Positions 23,330 to 32,772 of a DNA stretch of 39,765 bases are shown in pieces (the first letter of the stretch is position 1; every line of letters begins with the position of its first letter). The notes under the pieces are model-generated. The model had not been told where the DNA came from, searched no databases, and saw only the letters and a program-made list of their open reading frames with translations. The position numbers and the translations under genes were made by a program. Source of the stretch: Thiothrix sp. (GTDB lineage Bacteria; Pseudomonadota; Gammaproteobacteria; Thiotrichales; Thiotrichaceae). The stretch is from NCBI GenBank assembly GCA_020442915.1, contig JAGRJD010000041.1, positions 7,949 through 47,713 of the forward strand. Reading direction: 5' to 3'.

Positions 23330-24310
23330 ATGAAGAAATTGTTGCTGGCGGCCAGTCTGGCCGCTGCTTTTGTTACCCTGCCGCTCACCAGCCTAGCTGC
23401 CGTGCCGGAAAAGCCCGAGTGTATCGCTCCGGCCAAGCCGGGAGGGGGTTTCGACCTGACCTGCCGTATCATCCAGACATCCATGACCGAAGCCGGCGTG
23501 ATGGAAAGCCCGATGGCCGTCACCTTCATGCCCGGTGGCATCGGTGCCGTGGCCTATAACCTGTTCAATACCACCCGCACGGATGATCCGAATGCCGTGG
23601 TGGCTTTTTCCACCGGTTCACTCCTGAACATCGCCACCGGCAAATATGGCGAATGGAGCGAGAATGACGCCCGTTTTCTGGCGACGGCAGGTACTGATTA
23701 CGGTGCAGTGATCGTCAAGGCCGACAGCCCGTTCCAGTCCCTGAAGGATGTGGTCGAAGCCCTCAAGAGCAGGCCGGATGACGTCGTGGTTGGTGCCGGT
23801 GGCTCGGTCGGCTCCCAGGACTGGATGAAGGCCGCGCTGTTGATGAAAGCGGCTGGTCTTGAGCCGCAGAAAATGCGCTATGTGGCCTTCGATGGCGGCG
23901 GTGAGTCCATTGCTGCGCTGTTGGGCGACAATATCCAGGTCTATACCGGGGATGTGGCGGAAATGGCGGCCCATATGGATGTCGGTGATATGCGCATTCT
24001 GGCGGTCATGGCTCCCGAGCGTCTGCCGGAGCCGTTTGACAAGGTGCCGACTGCCAGGGAGGAAGGCCTTGATGTGGAGTGGCCGATCCTGCGTGGTTAC
24101 TACATGGGTAAGAATGTGTCTGACGAGGCTTATAATGTCTGGGTGGACCTGTTCAGGAAAACCTATGAAAGTGACGCCTTTGCCAAAATCCAGAAGGAAA
24201 AGGGGCTGTTTCCGCTCGACATGGCCGGTGAGGAAATGGACAAGGATATCAAGGAGCGGGTGGTACGCCTGCGCGATATCGCCAAGGAAATGGGGCTGAT
24301 CAGCGAGTAA
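23330..24310 (+). CDS. tctC: Tripartite tricarboxylate transporter substrate-binding protein
   Basis: The protein has 326 residues from ATG 23330 (GGAGGA five bases upstream); a TTG at 23318 is in frame but unlikely. A Sec signal peptide ends near LAA (about residue 24). The mature part has the TctC/BugD pattern: C-I-A-P-A-K-P-G-G-G-F-D near the start, FMPGGIGAVAYN, and a Venus-flytrap fold with DGGGESIAALLG. It binds a carboxylate substrate in the periplasm and delivers it to TctAB. It is first in the operon and is followed by a hairpin that should raise its level over TctBA. Substrate (citrate, tartrate or other dicarboxylate/tricarboxylate) cannot be told. Confidence 0.94.
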   Translation: MKKLLLAASLAAAFVTLPLTSLAAVPEKPECIAPAKPGGGFDLTCRIIQTSMTEAGVMESPMAVTFMPGGIGAVAYNLFNTTRTDDPNAVVAFSTGSLLNIATGKYGEWSENDARFLATAGTDYGAVIVKADSPFQSLKDVVEALKSRPDDVVVGAGGSVGSQDWMKAALLMKAAGLEPQKMRYVAFDGGGESIAALLGDNIQVYTGDVAEMAAHMDVGDMRILAVMAPERLPEPFDKVPTAREEGLDVEWPILRGYYMGKNVSDEAYNVWVDLFRKTYESDAFAKIQKEKGLFPLDMAGEEMDKDIKERVVRLRDIAKEMGLISE

Positions 24311-24356
24311 GTGACCAGACAGGCCGGACGCCTGCCGTTTTGCTGTTATTTGTCCG

Positions 24357-24382
24357 GGGTCAGGCATCCGGCCTGACCCTTT
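24357..24382 (+). terminator. Intercistronic hairpin between tctC and tctB
   Basis: A perfect 9 bp GC-rich stem (24357-24365 with 24371-24379) has loop ATCCG and is followed by TTT only. It is best read as a leaky terminator or mRNA 3' stabiliser, giving more binding protein than membrane subunits. Confidence 0.7.
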
Positions 24383-24411
24383 ACCATCAACCCTTTCAAG
24401 GCTGTTTTATC

Positions 24412-24852
24412 ATGGCTGATCGCATATTTGCCTCCCTGGCGCTGCTGGTGGCGCTGGGCTATGGCTGGATTGCATTCACTAGCATCAAGGCCCCGTTCCA
24501 ATATGACCCGCTGGGCCCGGAATCCTGGCCGCGCATTCTCGCGCTGGTGGGCGTGTTGTGCTGTCTCTACATCCTGTTTCGTCCCGATACCGAACCGTTT
24601 GAACTGCAGGGTTCTGCAGCTTTCAAGGTCGTGGTCATGCTGGTTGCACTGGTTGGCTACGCGGCCCTGTTTGAGCCTGCCGGCTTTGTACTTGCCACCG
24701 CGCTTTTCTGTGCCGTGGCTGCGCTGCTGCTGGGGGCGGAGCTACTGAAGGCCATCCTGTTCGGGGTGGCGACCGGAATCATCGGCTATCTGGTCGGTGC
24801 CAAGCTGCTGGCGCTGAACCTGCCTGCCGGCCTGTTGAAATTCATGTTTTAA
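24412..24852 (+). CDS. tctB: Tripartite tricarboxylate transporter small membrane subunit
   Basis: The protein has 146 residues from MADRIFASLALL; an earlier in-frame start at 24340 would run through the hairpin and is rejected. Four hydrophobic helices (about 5-22, 40-56, 68-105 and 112-140) and the loop YDPLGPESWPRILALV match TctB. It forms the membrane complex with TctA and is encoded 11 bp before it. Confidence 0.92.
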   Translation: MADRIFASLALLVALGYGWIAFTSIKAPFQYDPLGPESWPRILALVGVLCCLYILFRPDTEPFELQGSAAFKVVVMLVALVGYAALFEPAGFVLATALFCAVAALLLGAELLKAILFGVATGIIGYLVGAKLLALNLPAGLLKFMF

Positions 24853-24863
24853 GGAGGCCTGAC

Positions 24864-26363
24864 ATGGATGCCGTTCTGACCGGGTTGGGGCAGGGCTTTG
24901 CCGTTGCCTTCCAGCCCCTGAATCTGCTGCTGGTACTGGGGGGATGTTTCTTCGGTACCCTGATCGGTGCCCTGCCGGGTATCGGCCCCATCAACGGGGT
25001 CGCAATCCTGCTGCCGATTGCCTACAGCCTCGGCTTTCCACCCGAGACCGCGCTGATCCTGCTGGCCGGGATTTATTACGGTGCCGAGTATGGCGGGCGC
25101 ATTTCCTCAATCCTGCTGAATGTGCCTGGTGATGCCGGCGCGGTGATGACCACCCTGGACGGCAACCCGCTGGCCAAGCGGGGTGAGGCAGGCCGGGCAC
25201 TGTCGTTGTCTGCCGTGGCTTCGTTCGTGGGCGGTACCGTTGCCGTGGTGCTGATGTCGCTGTTTGCACCGGTACTGGCCGCTTTTGCCGTCAAGTTCAG
25301 CCCCGCCGACTACGTGGCGTTGATGGTGTTTGCCTTTGCCTCCCTGGCTTCGCTGGTGGGCAAGAATCCGGTCAAGACCCTGTTGGGGGCGGTGATGGGA
25401 CTGATGATCGCCTCCATCGGTGTGGACGCCAATACCGGGGTGATGCGCTTTACGTTCGGCAGTCCGGACCTGATGGCCGGGATTGATTTTCTGGTGATCG
25501 TTATCGGCCTGTTCGGCATGGCGGAGCTGCTGCATCTGGTCGAGGCTCAGGCCCGTGGCACGTTGCAGGTGCTGGAAATCGGCAAGAGTTTTGTCAGCTG
25601 GAAGGACATCCTGACCGTAAAATGGGTGATGCTGCGCTCCTCGCTGATCGGTTTTGTGATCGGGATTCTGCCCGGTACCGGGGCCTCCGTGGCATCCGCT
25701 GTCACTTACGGCACGGAAAAGCGGCTGGCTGGCGACAGCGGTTCCAGCTTCGGTACCGGTGACATCCGGGGTCTTGCCGCCCCGGAGGCTGCCAACAACG
25801 CGTCTGCCGGCGGGGCCATGGTGCCGATGCTGACCCTTGGGATTCCGGGGTCCGGTACCACGGCGATCCTGCTGGGGGCGCTGCTGCTTTTCAACATCAC
25901 GCCGGGGCCGCTGATGTTCCAGCAGAAACCTGAAATCGCCTGGGGCCTGATTGCCTCCATGTATATCGGCAATATCGCCCTGCTGGTCATCAACCTGCCG
26001 CTGGTGGGCTTGTTCGCCCGTCTGCTGACCATTCCGCAGCAGTACCTGACCCCGCTGATTGCGGTGCTGGCCTTTATCGGCGTGTTTTCGGTGGTCGGCA
26101 ATCCGTTTGATCTTTACATGATCATCGGGCTGGGCGTGTTCGGCTGGCTGCTGCGCAAGCTGGATTTTTCACTGGCACCGGTGATTCTGGGTGTGGTACT
26201 GGGCAGTCTGTTCGAGGACAACCTGCGCCGGGCGCTGTCGATTTCCGGCGGTGACTGGTCCATCCTGCTCAAGTCAGGCAACAGCGTCGTGCTGTACCTG
26301 CTGGCGGTGGCGGTGGTGTTTGTTCCTCTCCTGCTGGGACGTCGTCGTGGCAAAAAGTCCTGA
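24864..26363 (+). CDS. tctA: Tripartite tricarboxylate transporter large permease subunit
   Basis: A 499-residue permease with a strong AAGGAGG site at 24851-24857. It has the classic TctA start GTLIGALPGIGPINGVAILL, the block YYGAEYGGRISSILLNVPG, GILPGTGASVAS in mid-chain and GIPGSGTTAILLGALLL, an internal repeat of the family. About eleven or twelve helices are visible. It uses the cation gradient to import the carboxylate brought by TctC across the inner membrane. The 3' end overlaps the AbrB-family gene by 17 bases. Confidence 0.95.
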   Translation: MDAVLTGLGQGFAVAFQPLNLLLVLGGCFFGTLIGALPGIGPINGVAILLPIAYSLGFPPETALILLAGIYYGAEYGGRISSILLNVPGDAGAVMTTLDGNPLAKRGEAGRALSLSAVASFVGGTVAVVLMSLFAPVLAAFAVKFSPADYVALMVFAFASLASLVGKNPVKTLLGAVMGLMIASIGVDANTGVMRFTFGSPDLMAGIDFLVIVIGLFGMAELLHLVEAQARGTLQVLEIGKSFVSWKDILTVKWVMLRSSLIGFVIGILPGTGASVASAVTYGTEKRLAGDSGSSFGTGDIRGLAAPEAANNASAGGAMVPMLTLGIPGSGTTAILLGALLLFNITPGPLMFQQKPEIAWGLIASMYIGNIALLVINLPLVGLFARLLTIPQQYLTPLIAVLAFIGVFSVVGNPFDLYMIIGLGVFGWLLRKLDFSLAPVILGVVLGSLFEDNLRRALSISGGDWSILLKSGNSVVLYLLAVAVVFVPLLLGRRRGKKS

Positions 26364-27420
26364 GCCACTCTGGACATTCCTGAAACCGATAGGGCTGACC
26401 TTCGTGGTCGGTTTTATCGGGGCCGGGCTGGGAACCCTGATGCACCTGCCGGTACCGGCCCTGCTTGGCAGTGGCATTCTGGTTTCCATCCTTGCCTTTA
26501 CCCGCCTGCCGCTGGCCATGCCGGACGGACTGCGCAACGCCGGTTTTACGGTGCTGGGCTGCTCCATGGGCAGTGGTGTAACCCCTGAAATGCTGGGTCT
26601 GGTGGGGCGCTGGCCCGCCAGCCTGCTGCTGCTGGTGCTGACCGTGGTGATCATGATGGCCTCCGGGGTGTGGCTGCTATCACGGTTTTTCGGCATGGAC
26701 CGGCATACGGCCCTGCTGGCCTGTACGCCTGGCGGGGCTTCCACGGTGCTGGCCATCGCCACCGACGACGGTGCGGATGTACGGGCTGTCGTGGTGCTGC
26801 AGATTTTGCGCCTGCTGCTGGTGATGGCCTTCCTGCCGCTGATCATTCAGACTCTGGGGCTGCAGGGCGGGCAGGGTGTCAATGCCAGCAGTGCCATCAT
26901 GCCCTGGCACCATGTACTGCTGCTGGTACTGGCGGCCTATGCTGTAGCACGGCTGCTGGCCTGGTTCAGGGTACCGGCCGCTTTTGTGCTCAGCGGGTTG
27001 CTGCTGAGCGGCTTCACGCACATGGAAGGCTGGCTGGATGGCCGTTTGCCGGTACCGCTGGTGACACTGGCCTTTGTGATTGTCGGCTGCATGGCCGGGG
27101 TGCGCTTTGTCGGTGTGCGGCTGGCGGAAATGAAGCGCTATTCCGTGGCGGCACTGGCCAGTGTCGGCCTCAGCACCCTGATTTCCGCGCTGCTGGCCGG
27201 TCTGGCGGCCTGGCTGCTGAGCCTGCCGTTCGGGCAGGTCTGGATTGCCTATTCACCGGGCGGGATTGAAGCGATGGCAGCGCTGGCCATGGCACTGCAT
27301 TTTGATCCGGCCTATATCGCGGCCCACCACCTGTTCCGCATTGTCGGACTGACTTTGCTGCTGCCGCTGTTTTCCGGCTGGATGAAGGTCAGGGGCCGAC
27401 AGCCTGACCGGCAGACCTGA
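26347..27420 (+). CDS. AbrB-family (DUF, Gneg_AbrB_dup) membrane protein
   Basis: The protein has 357 residues from GTG 26347, inside the end of tctA; no better start precedes the first helix. Two homologous halves of five or so helices carry GFIGAGLGTLMHLPVPALLG and AGLAAWLLSLPFGQVWIAYS, with ACTPGGASTVLAIA and AYSPGGIEAMAALA as paired re-entrant-like signatures. Databases name the family AbrB regulator or ammonia monooxygenase, but it is a membrane protein with no DNA-binding domain. It often sits next to tct genes, and here it is translationally coupled, so an accessory or alternative transport function for the same carboxylates is likely. Confidence 0.88.
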   Translation: MAKSPEPLWTFLKPIGLTFVVGFIGAGLGTLMHLPVPALLGSGILVSILAFTRLPLAMPDGLRNAGFTVLGCSMGSGVTPEMLGLVGRWPASLLLLVLTVVIMMASGVWLLSRFFGMDRHTALLACTPGGASTVLAIATDDGADVRAVVVLQILRLLLVMAFLPLIIQTLGLQGGQGVNASSAIMPWHHVLLLVLAAYAVARLLAWFRVPAAFVLSGLLLSGFTHMEGWLDGRLPVPLVTLAFVIVGCMAGVRFVGVRLAEMKRYSVAALASVGLSTLISALLAGLAAWLLSLPFGQVWIAYSPGGIEAMAALAMALHFDPAYIAAHHLFRIVGLTLLLPLFSGWMKVRGRQPDRQT

Positions 27421-27475
27421 TCTTCCCGCCGTTTGCAGTTTTAACCTCTCCGGAAAGAGCCCCGAAGGGCCGCAG

Positions 27476-28306
27476 TTATCGATCAGGAGCCGACAGCAGA
27501 TACCCCAGATGGGTGTTCGGGTCCAGCCGTCCGGGGTCCTGACGCCAGTTGAGCTTGTGCACCGGGGTGGCATTGCTGTCGATGAAGGCCCGGCCTTCCG
27601 GCGTCAGGGGCTGATTCATGCCCAGCCGGTTCTGCAGCCATTCAGCCGGTGTGTCATACAGGAAATCCCGCTTCCACCAGTGGCCGGAAAGCGCCGGATG
27701 CTGCTCCAGCGTGTGGCCGAACTGGTACATGGGCAGCGGGTAGGGACGCAGTTTCAGGGTATCGCTCACCAGCGGCTGGAACCAGATCCGGTTGGGTAGC
27801 AGGCCGCGCCTGCGCAGGCTGGTCAGGTGCCGGATCAGGTGCCGGCGCCAGCCATCCTGGGGTGGAAAACGGCGTGCGGCAAAGAAGGTTTCGACCGTGT
27901 GGCTCCAGGCTTCCAGCAGCGGGCTGTGCGGGGTGGCAGCCAGCAGCCAGTTGGTCATCAGGCGGTCACGGCGCTGGCTGGCAAAGGCAAAAAAGCCCTG
28001 CTCCAGCCGGGGTTCCAGCCATTCCGGCAGTGCCTGCACGCAGAACAGGGTGGCATCGGCCCAGACCCCGCCATGGGCCCGCAGCAGGCGCAGCCGCACC
28101 AGATCGGCAAACAGCTGTACCGGCATGTCCGGACGTTGTTCAATATCATCAACGCTGACCCATCGGGGCAGGTGGCTGCGTTCCAGCAGGCGCAGCTCCC
28201 AGTCCGGATGCTGTAGCTGCCAGCTGTTGACACAGTGCCGGACCAGAAAGGGTGACTGCGCAGTGCCCTGATCCCAGTAAATCCAGATGATACGTGGCAG
28301 CTTCAT
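27476..28306 (-). CDS. Capsular polysaccharide synthesis-type glycosyltransferase
   Basis: The protein has 276 residues from MKLPRIIWIYWDQG; the longer frame to 28432 adds an unlikely leader. It resembles the Caps_synth / DXD-sugar glycosyltransferase family (GT-A fold). Motifs are PRIIWIYWDQG at the start, FADLVRLRLLRAHGGVWADATLFC (about 65-88) with the A-D that substitutes for the sugar-nucleotide and metal-binding DxD, and a Trp-rich C-terminal acceptor region. It probably transfers a sugar to a surface polysaccharide or lipid carrier. No other capsule gene is adjacent, so it is an isolated gene between two transporter genes on the opposite strand. Confidence 0.8.
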   Translation of the reverse strand: MKLPRIIWIYWDQGTAQSPFLVRHCVNSWQLQHPDWELRLLERSHLPRWVSVDDIEQRPDMPVQLFADLVRLRLLRAHGGVWADATLFCVQALPEWLEPRLEQGFFAFASQRRDRLMTNWLLAATPHSPLLEAWSHTVETFFAARRFPPQDGWRRHLIRHLTSLRRRGLLPNRIWFQPLVSDTLKLRPYPLPMYQFGHTLEQHPALSGHWWKRDFLYDTPAEWLQNRLGMNQPLTPEGRAFIDSNATPVHKLNWRQDPGRLDPNTHLGYLLSAPDR

Positions 28307-28503
28307 GGTGGCTGTTCCCTGTTGAGCGGGGCACAGGATAAGCGCCGGGAGCCGCCATGACAAGCCGGGGCCAGCAGCCGGCAGCATGACAGGGGCAATG
28401 CCTGATGCACCGGCCCGGATACCCCCAGGCAATGGAATGGCGGTGGAAACCGGCAGACAGGTAACGGATTCCGGGTTATCCTGACCAGTTTTGGGAGTGG
28501 CTC

Positions 28504-29385
28504 ATGTCAGGGGTATTGCGTGCCACACTGGTGGGTTACGTTGCGGTGGTGCTGTGGGGTCTGCTGGCCCTGCTGACGCGTCTGACCGGTGGCCGGATTC
28601 CACCGTTCCAGCTGCTGGCCATGACTTTCGGGATCGCCTTTGTCCTCATGTGCCTGAACTGGTGGCGCAGGGGGGAATCCGGTCTGGCTCACGCCCGTCA
28701 GCCCTGGCAGGCCTGGCTGATCGGGGTCGGAGGCTACTTCGGTTATCATTTCTGCTATTTTCTGGCCATGAGCAAGGCACCGGTGGTGGAAGTGAGCCTG
28801 CTGGCCTATCTCTGGCCGCTGCTGATTGTGCTGTTTGCCAGTCTGTTGCCGGGGGAGCGGCTGCTGAAGCGTTATCTGGTCGGGGCCGTGATTGCGCTGT
28901 ACGGCTGCTGGCTGCTGGTGGGCGGGCACCGGGGCGGGTTCAGCCCGGAATACCTGTCCGGCTATCTGCTGGCACTGGCCTGTGCCCTGATCTGGTCGGC
29001 CTATTCGGTGCTGAGCCGGCTGGTGAGCCGTGTGCCCACCGATGCCGTGGGCTGGTTCTGCGCGGTGACAGCAGTACTGGCACTGTGCTGCCATTGGTTA
29101 TGGGAGAAAACGGTCTGGCCGGGGCATATGCTCGAGTGGTTTGGCATCATCGGCCTTGGGATCGGCCCCATGGGTATCGCCTTTTTCACCTGGGATTACG
29201 GCATCAAGCATGGCAACCTGCAGCTACTGGGGGTACTGGCCTATTCCGCCCCGCTGATCTCCACCCTGGTACTGGTCATGGCCGGCATGGCTGAAAACGG
29301 TCCGACCCTGTGGCTGGCCTGTGCCGCCATTGTGGCCGGCTCGCTGATTGCCGGCTGGCGGGGGCGCAAGTCAGCACAGGCTTAA
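28504..29385 (+). CDS. EamA-type drug/metabolite transporter (YddG-like exporter)
   Basis: The protein has 293 residues and GGGAG upstream. Ten helices form two EamA repeats. SLLAYLWPLLIVLFASLLPGERL closes the first repeat and TWDYGIKHGNLQLLGVLAYSAPLIST the second, a pattern close to YddG aromatic amino-acid exporters. It should export a small metabolite by exchange with protons or down its gradient. It stands alone, convergent with argB. The subfamily assignment is moderate, the EamA fold secure. Confidence 0.87.
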   Translation: MSGVLRATLVGYVAVVLWGLLALLTRLTGGRIPPFQLLAMTFGIAFVLMCLNWWRRGESGLAHARQPWQAWLIGVGGYFGYHFCYFLAMSKAPVVEVSLLAYLWPLLIVLFASLLPGERLLKRYLVGAVIALYGCWLLVGGHRGGFSPEYLSGYLLALACALIWSAYSVLSRLVSRVPTDAVGWFCAVTAVLALCCHWLWEKTVWPGHMLEWFGIIGLGIGPMGIAFFTWDYGIKHGNLQLLGVLAYSAPLISTLVLVMAGMAENGPTLWLACAAIVAGSLIAGWRGRKSAQA

Positions 29386-29425
29386 ACGCCGTTTATTCTT
29401 GAAGCCGTTCATTGCCCCTTTTGAC

Positions 29426-29452
29426 GCCCTTCCCCCTTTGCACGGGAAGGGC
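29426..29452. terminator. Hairpin between convergent exporter and argB genes
   Basis: A perfect 9 bp GC-rich stem (29426-29434 with 29444-29452) has a nine-base loop. No T run follows on either strand, so a bidirectional but weak terminator is the cautious reading. Confidence 0.5.
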
Positions 29453-29469
29453 CGGGGATAGGAACTGTC

Positions 29470-30396
<927 letters not shown>

Positions 30397-30507
30397 TCAG
30401 CCCGGACAATAAAGGGCTATCAGGGAGCTGTCGGCCAGGACTGGCCGGCAACTTCGGGGGCAGATGCTTGAGCTGTTTGTTTTTTGTGCACGTCTCAGGG
30501 TTTTAGT

Positions 30508-30516
30508 TGCTATACT
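30508..30516 (+). promoter_or_regulatory. Extended -10 promoter before the UbiH-like gene
   Basis: TG-C-TATACT forms an extended -10 element 36 bp before the ATG at 30552. A clear -35 at the usual distance is absent, as is allowed for extended -10 promoters. Confidence 0.5.
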
Positions 30517-30551
30517 GGAGCCTCGTTCCGGCACATCAATGGGGAAGACTG

Positions 30552-31718
30552 ATGGATTATGAACTGGTAATTGTGGGTGGCGGCATGACCGGTCTGGCGC
30601 TGGCAGCCCTGCTGGCGGACTCGGGCCTGCGCATTGCCGTGCTGGAAAACCGTCCCTCTCCTCAATCCTTTAGGGCGGGTGAGCCCTTTGCTGCCAGGGT
30701 TTCGGCCCTGAGCCCGGCATCCTGCCGCCTGTTGCAGCAGGCCGGCGCCTGGGAGGGAATTCTGGCGCGCCGGGCCTGTGCCTATGAGTCCATGGTGGTC
30801 TGGGATGGCACCGGTGCCGGTGAAGTGCGTTTCGATGCGGCCGAAATGGGTGAGCCGGCCCTGGGCTACATTGTGGAAAACCGGATCGTCCAGCTAGCCC
30901 TGCTGGATGTATTGGCACAGAAAACAGCCGTTGAGCTGCTTTTTTCCGCTCCGATGCAGGGTTTTGTCATCCGGAACGGACAGGTTTGCGTTGAGCTGGA
31001 GGGCAACCGGGTACTGGGTTGCCAGTTACTGGTGGGAGCCGATGGTGCAGATTCACAGGCGAGAAGCCGGGCCGGACTGGACTGGAAACAGGATGATCCG
31101 GGCCAGAAAGGGCTGGTCGGTACGGTGGTGACGACGGAGCCGCACCGGCAGACAGCCTGGCAGCGTTTCATGCCTGATGGTCCCCTGGCTTTTCTGCCAC
31201 TGCCCGATGCGCACGCCTGTTCCATGGTCTGGACCCTGCCGTCTGATGTGGCCGATGCCTGTCTGGGGCGGAGTCGGGCGTCGTTGTGTGACCTGATTGC
31301 TGCCGGGCTGGACCAGCGTCTGGGGGCTGTGGTCTCCGTGGATGCACTGGGGGCCTTTCCGTTGCAGAGTGCCTATGCACCTTCCTGCGTGGCCGAACGT
31401 CTGGCCTTGATCGGGGATGCGGCCCATGTGGTGCACCCCCTGGCCGGGCAGGGCGTCAATCTGGGCTTCAGGGATGTGGCGGTACTGGCTGATGCGGTAC
31501 GCCATGCCCCGGATCCGGGCGCATCCGGCGTATTGCGTCGCTATGCGCGCAGCCGCAAGGGTGACAACCTGCTGACCCTGCAGGCCATGGACGGTTTCCG
31601 GCTGCTGTTTGGCAACCGCTCACCCTTGTTGACTCCGTTGCGCAACAGCGGCATGCAGTGGGTGGAGCGTTTGCCGTGGCTGAAGCAGCGGCTGGCACGT
31701 CAGGCGATGGGCGTCTGA
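30552..31718 (+). CDS. UbiH/UbiF/VisC/COQ6-family FAD-dependent hydroxylase
   Basis: The protein has 388 residues from MDYELVIVGGG, with GGGGAAG just upstream. The Rossmann dinucleotide fold is VGGGMTGLALAALLADSG (8-25). GADGADSQAR is the middle motif, and GDAAHVVHPLAGQGVNLGF binds the FAD ribityl chain and is the UbiH-family signature. The enzyme hydroxylates the ring of a ubiquinone precursor at the inner membrane using O2 and NAD(P)H. Which ring position (UbiH, UbiF or UbiI role) cannot be fixed without phylogeny. It is preceded by its own promoter and convergent with the next minus-strand gene. Confidence 0.92.
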   Translation: MDYELVIVGGGMTGLALAALLADSGLRIAVLENRPSPQSFRAGEPFAARVSALSPASCRLLQQAGAWEGILARRACAYESMVVWDGTGAGEVRFDAAEMGEPALGYIVENRIVQLALLDVLAQKTAVELLFSAPMQGFVIRNGQVCVELEGNRVLGCQLLVGADGADSQARSRAGLDWKQDDPGQKGLVGTVVTTEPHRQTAWQRFMPDGPLAFLPLPDAHACSMVWTLPSDVADACLGRSRASLCDLIAAGLDQRLGAVVSVDALGAFPLQSAYAPSCVAERLALIGDAAHVVHPLAGQGVNLGFRDVAVLADAVRHAPDPGASGVLRRYARSRKGDNLLTLQAMDGFRLLFGNRSPLLTPLRNSGMQWVERLPWLKQRLARQAMGV

Positions 31719-31738
31719 GACCGGGGCAGGTGGCCAGC

Positions 31739-32308
31739 CTATGTGCCGGACGGGGTGGGTGATGCCGGGGCCGGGGTGGTGTCAGCCTGCCGGATCAGGT
31801 GGTTGAGCCGGGTGATAAAGGTCCGGAACTGGGTGGTATCCGGTTTGTTCTGCCATAGAAACAGGAAGTTTTCATTGGTGTGGCGTTGCCGGAACACGGT
31901 CAGGCGGGTGGTATAGAGGAAAAACCGGTACAGCAGTACCAGGGCCGCGCCCCCGAAGGGGAAGGCCAGCAGCAGCAGCAGGATGGAGGCATATTTCTGG
32001 CTCAGCAGCAGCAGGGTCAGGGTCAGGGCCGCCATGAACAGGCTGTTGAGCAGCCATTTGATGGAAAAGGATGTCGAGTAGGTCGGATTGGCCTGCAGCA
32101 ACTCCAGCGGAATAAGGGTTTCATGGGAACGGAGCAGGGATCTTTCGCGCACCAGCAGAAAGCGGGAGTCCTTGATGACAAATTCACGGGTTCCGAACAG
32201 CCAGTGACGCTGTTTCAGGTAGGCATGGCTTGGCGAAGGTGTCTGCATATTGAAAAGGCCGGTATTCACTTGAAGCGGATTATGGTCATGACGCACTTGC
32301 ATTGCCAT
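31739..32308 (-). CDS. Hypothetical two-helix membrane protein
   Basis: The protein has 189 residues. Two hydrophobic segments (about 84-105 and 108-130) are flanked by a basic N-terminal region with KDSRFLLVRERSLLRSHETLIPLELL, reminiscent of PH-like membrane-associated domains, and a C-terminal region with FLWQNKPDTTQFRTFITRL. The architecture suits a bacterial PH-type membrane protein but I do not claim a family. Start at 32308 preferred because of GGGAAAAC just upstream; M21 is an alternative with no ribosome site. Confidence 0.6.
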   Translation of the reverse strand: MAMQVRHDHNPLQVNTGLFNMQTPSPSHAYLKQRHWLFGTREFVIKDSRFLLVRERSLLRSHETLIPLELLQANPTYSTSFSIKWLLNSLFMAALTLTLLLLSQKYASILLLLLAFPFGGAALVLLYRFFLYTTRLTVFRQRHTNENFLFLWQNKPDTTQFRTFITRLNHLIRQADTTPAPASPTPSGT

Positions 32309-32365
32309 GTTTTCCCGACAGTCTGCCGGAGGGTTAGGAAAGATTAAACCTGAGAGGATCGTGTT

Positions 32366-32734
32366 ATGTATGGATACATTCTGCCCTTGGGGCCAAAGCG
32401 GGTATCCGGGGGCGTGATGTTATTGATGGCGGTGTTGCTGCAGGCCGGTGTGGCCGCCGATGCGAAACAGGCACTTCCCCCCAGTGAGGGGGCGGGTGTG
32501 GTCAAGCTGGTGGCGACCCTGCATGAAAGCCCGACGTTTGCAAAAGTGACCTGGTTTGTATATCGTCTGGACAACATCTCCCGGCCCGTCAGGGTGGTGC
32601 CGCGCCATATGGTGACACTCAGCCTGAAGCCCGGTAGTTATAAGGTGACTGCCCGTATGGATGAGGTTGAGCGCAGTCGCATGTTTGAGCTCCCTCCCAA
32701 CTCGGAGCAGGAAGTCGTGATTCCGATGGATTGA
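32366..32734 (+). CDS. Small exported protein of unknown function
   Basis: The protein has 122 residues with GAGAGGA upstream. A hydrophobic N-terminal segment (about 12-30, ending GVAADA) is a signal peptide. The mature part is a short beta-rich domain with LKPGSYKVTARMDEVERS, recalling PEGA-like or Ig-like surface domains. It lies 38 bp before the aroE start and could be cotranscribed. No function assigned. Confidence 0.65.
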   Translation: MYGYILPLGPKRVSGGVMLLMAVLLQAGVAADAKQALPPSEGAGVVKLVATLHESPTFAKVTWFVYRLDNISRPVRVVPRHMVTLSLKPGSYKVTARMDEVERSRMFELPPNSEQEVVIPMD

Positions 32735-32772
32735 GCCGATGCCGATCCTTAAACTTCAGCAAGGTTGAGCGT

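Noticed and set aside
26347..27420. Interpreting the AbrB-family gene as a DNA-binding transition-state regulator
   Set aside because: The protein is about ten membrane helices with no swapped-hairpin DNA-binding domain.
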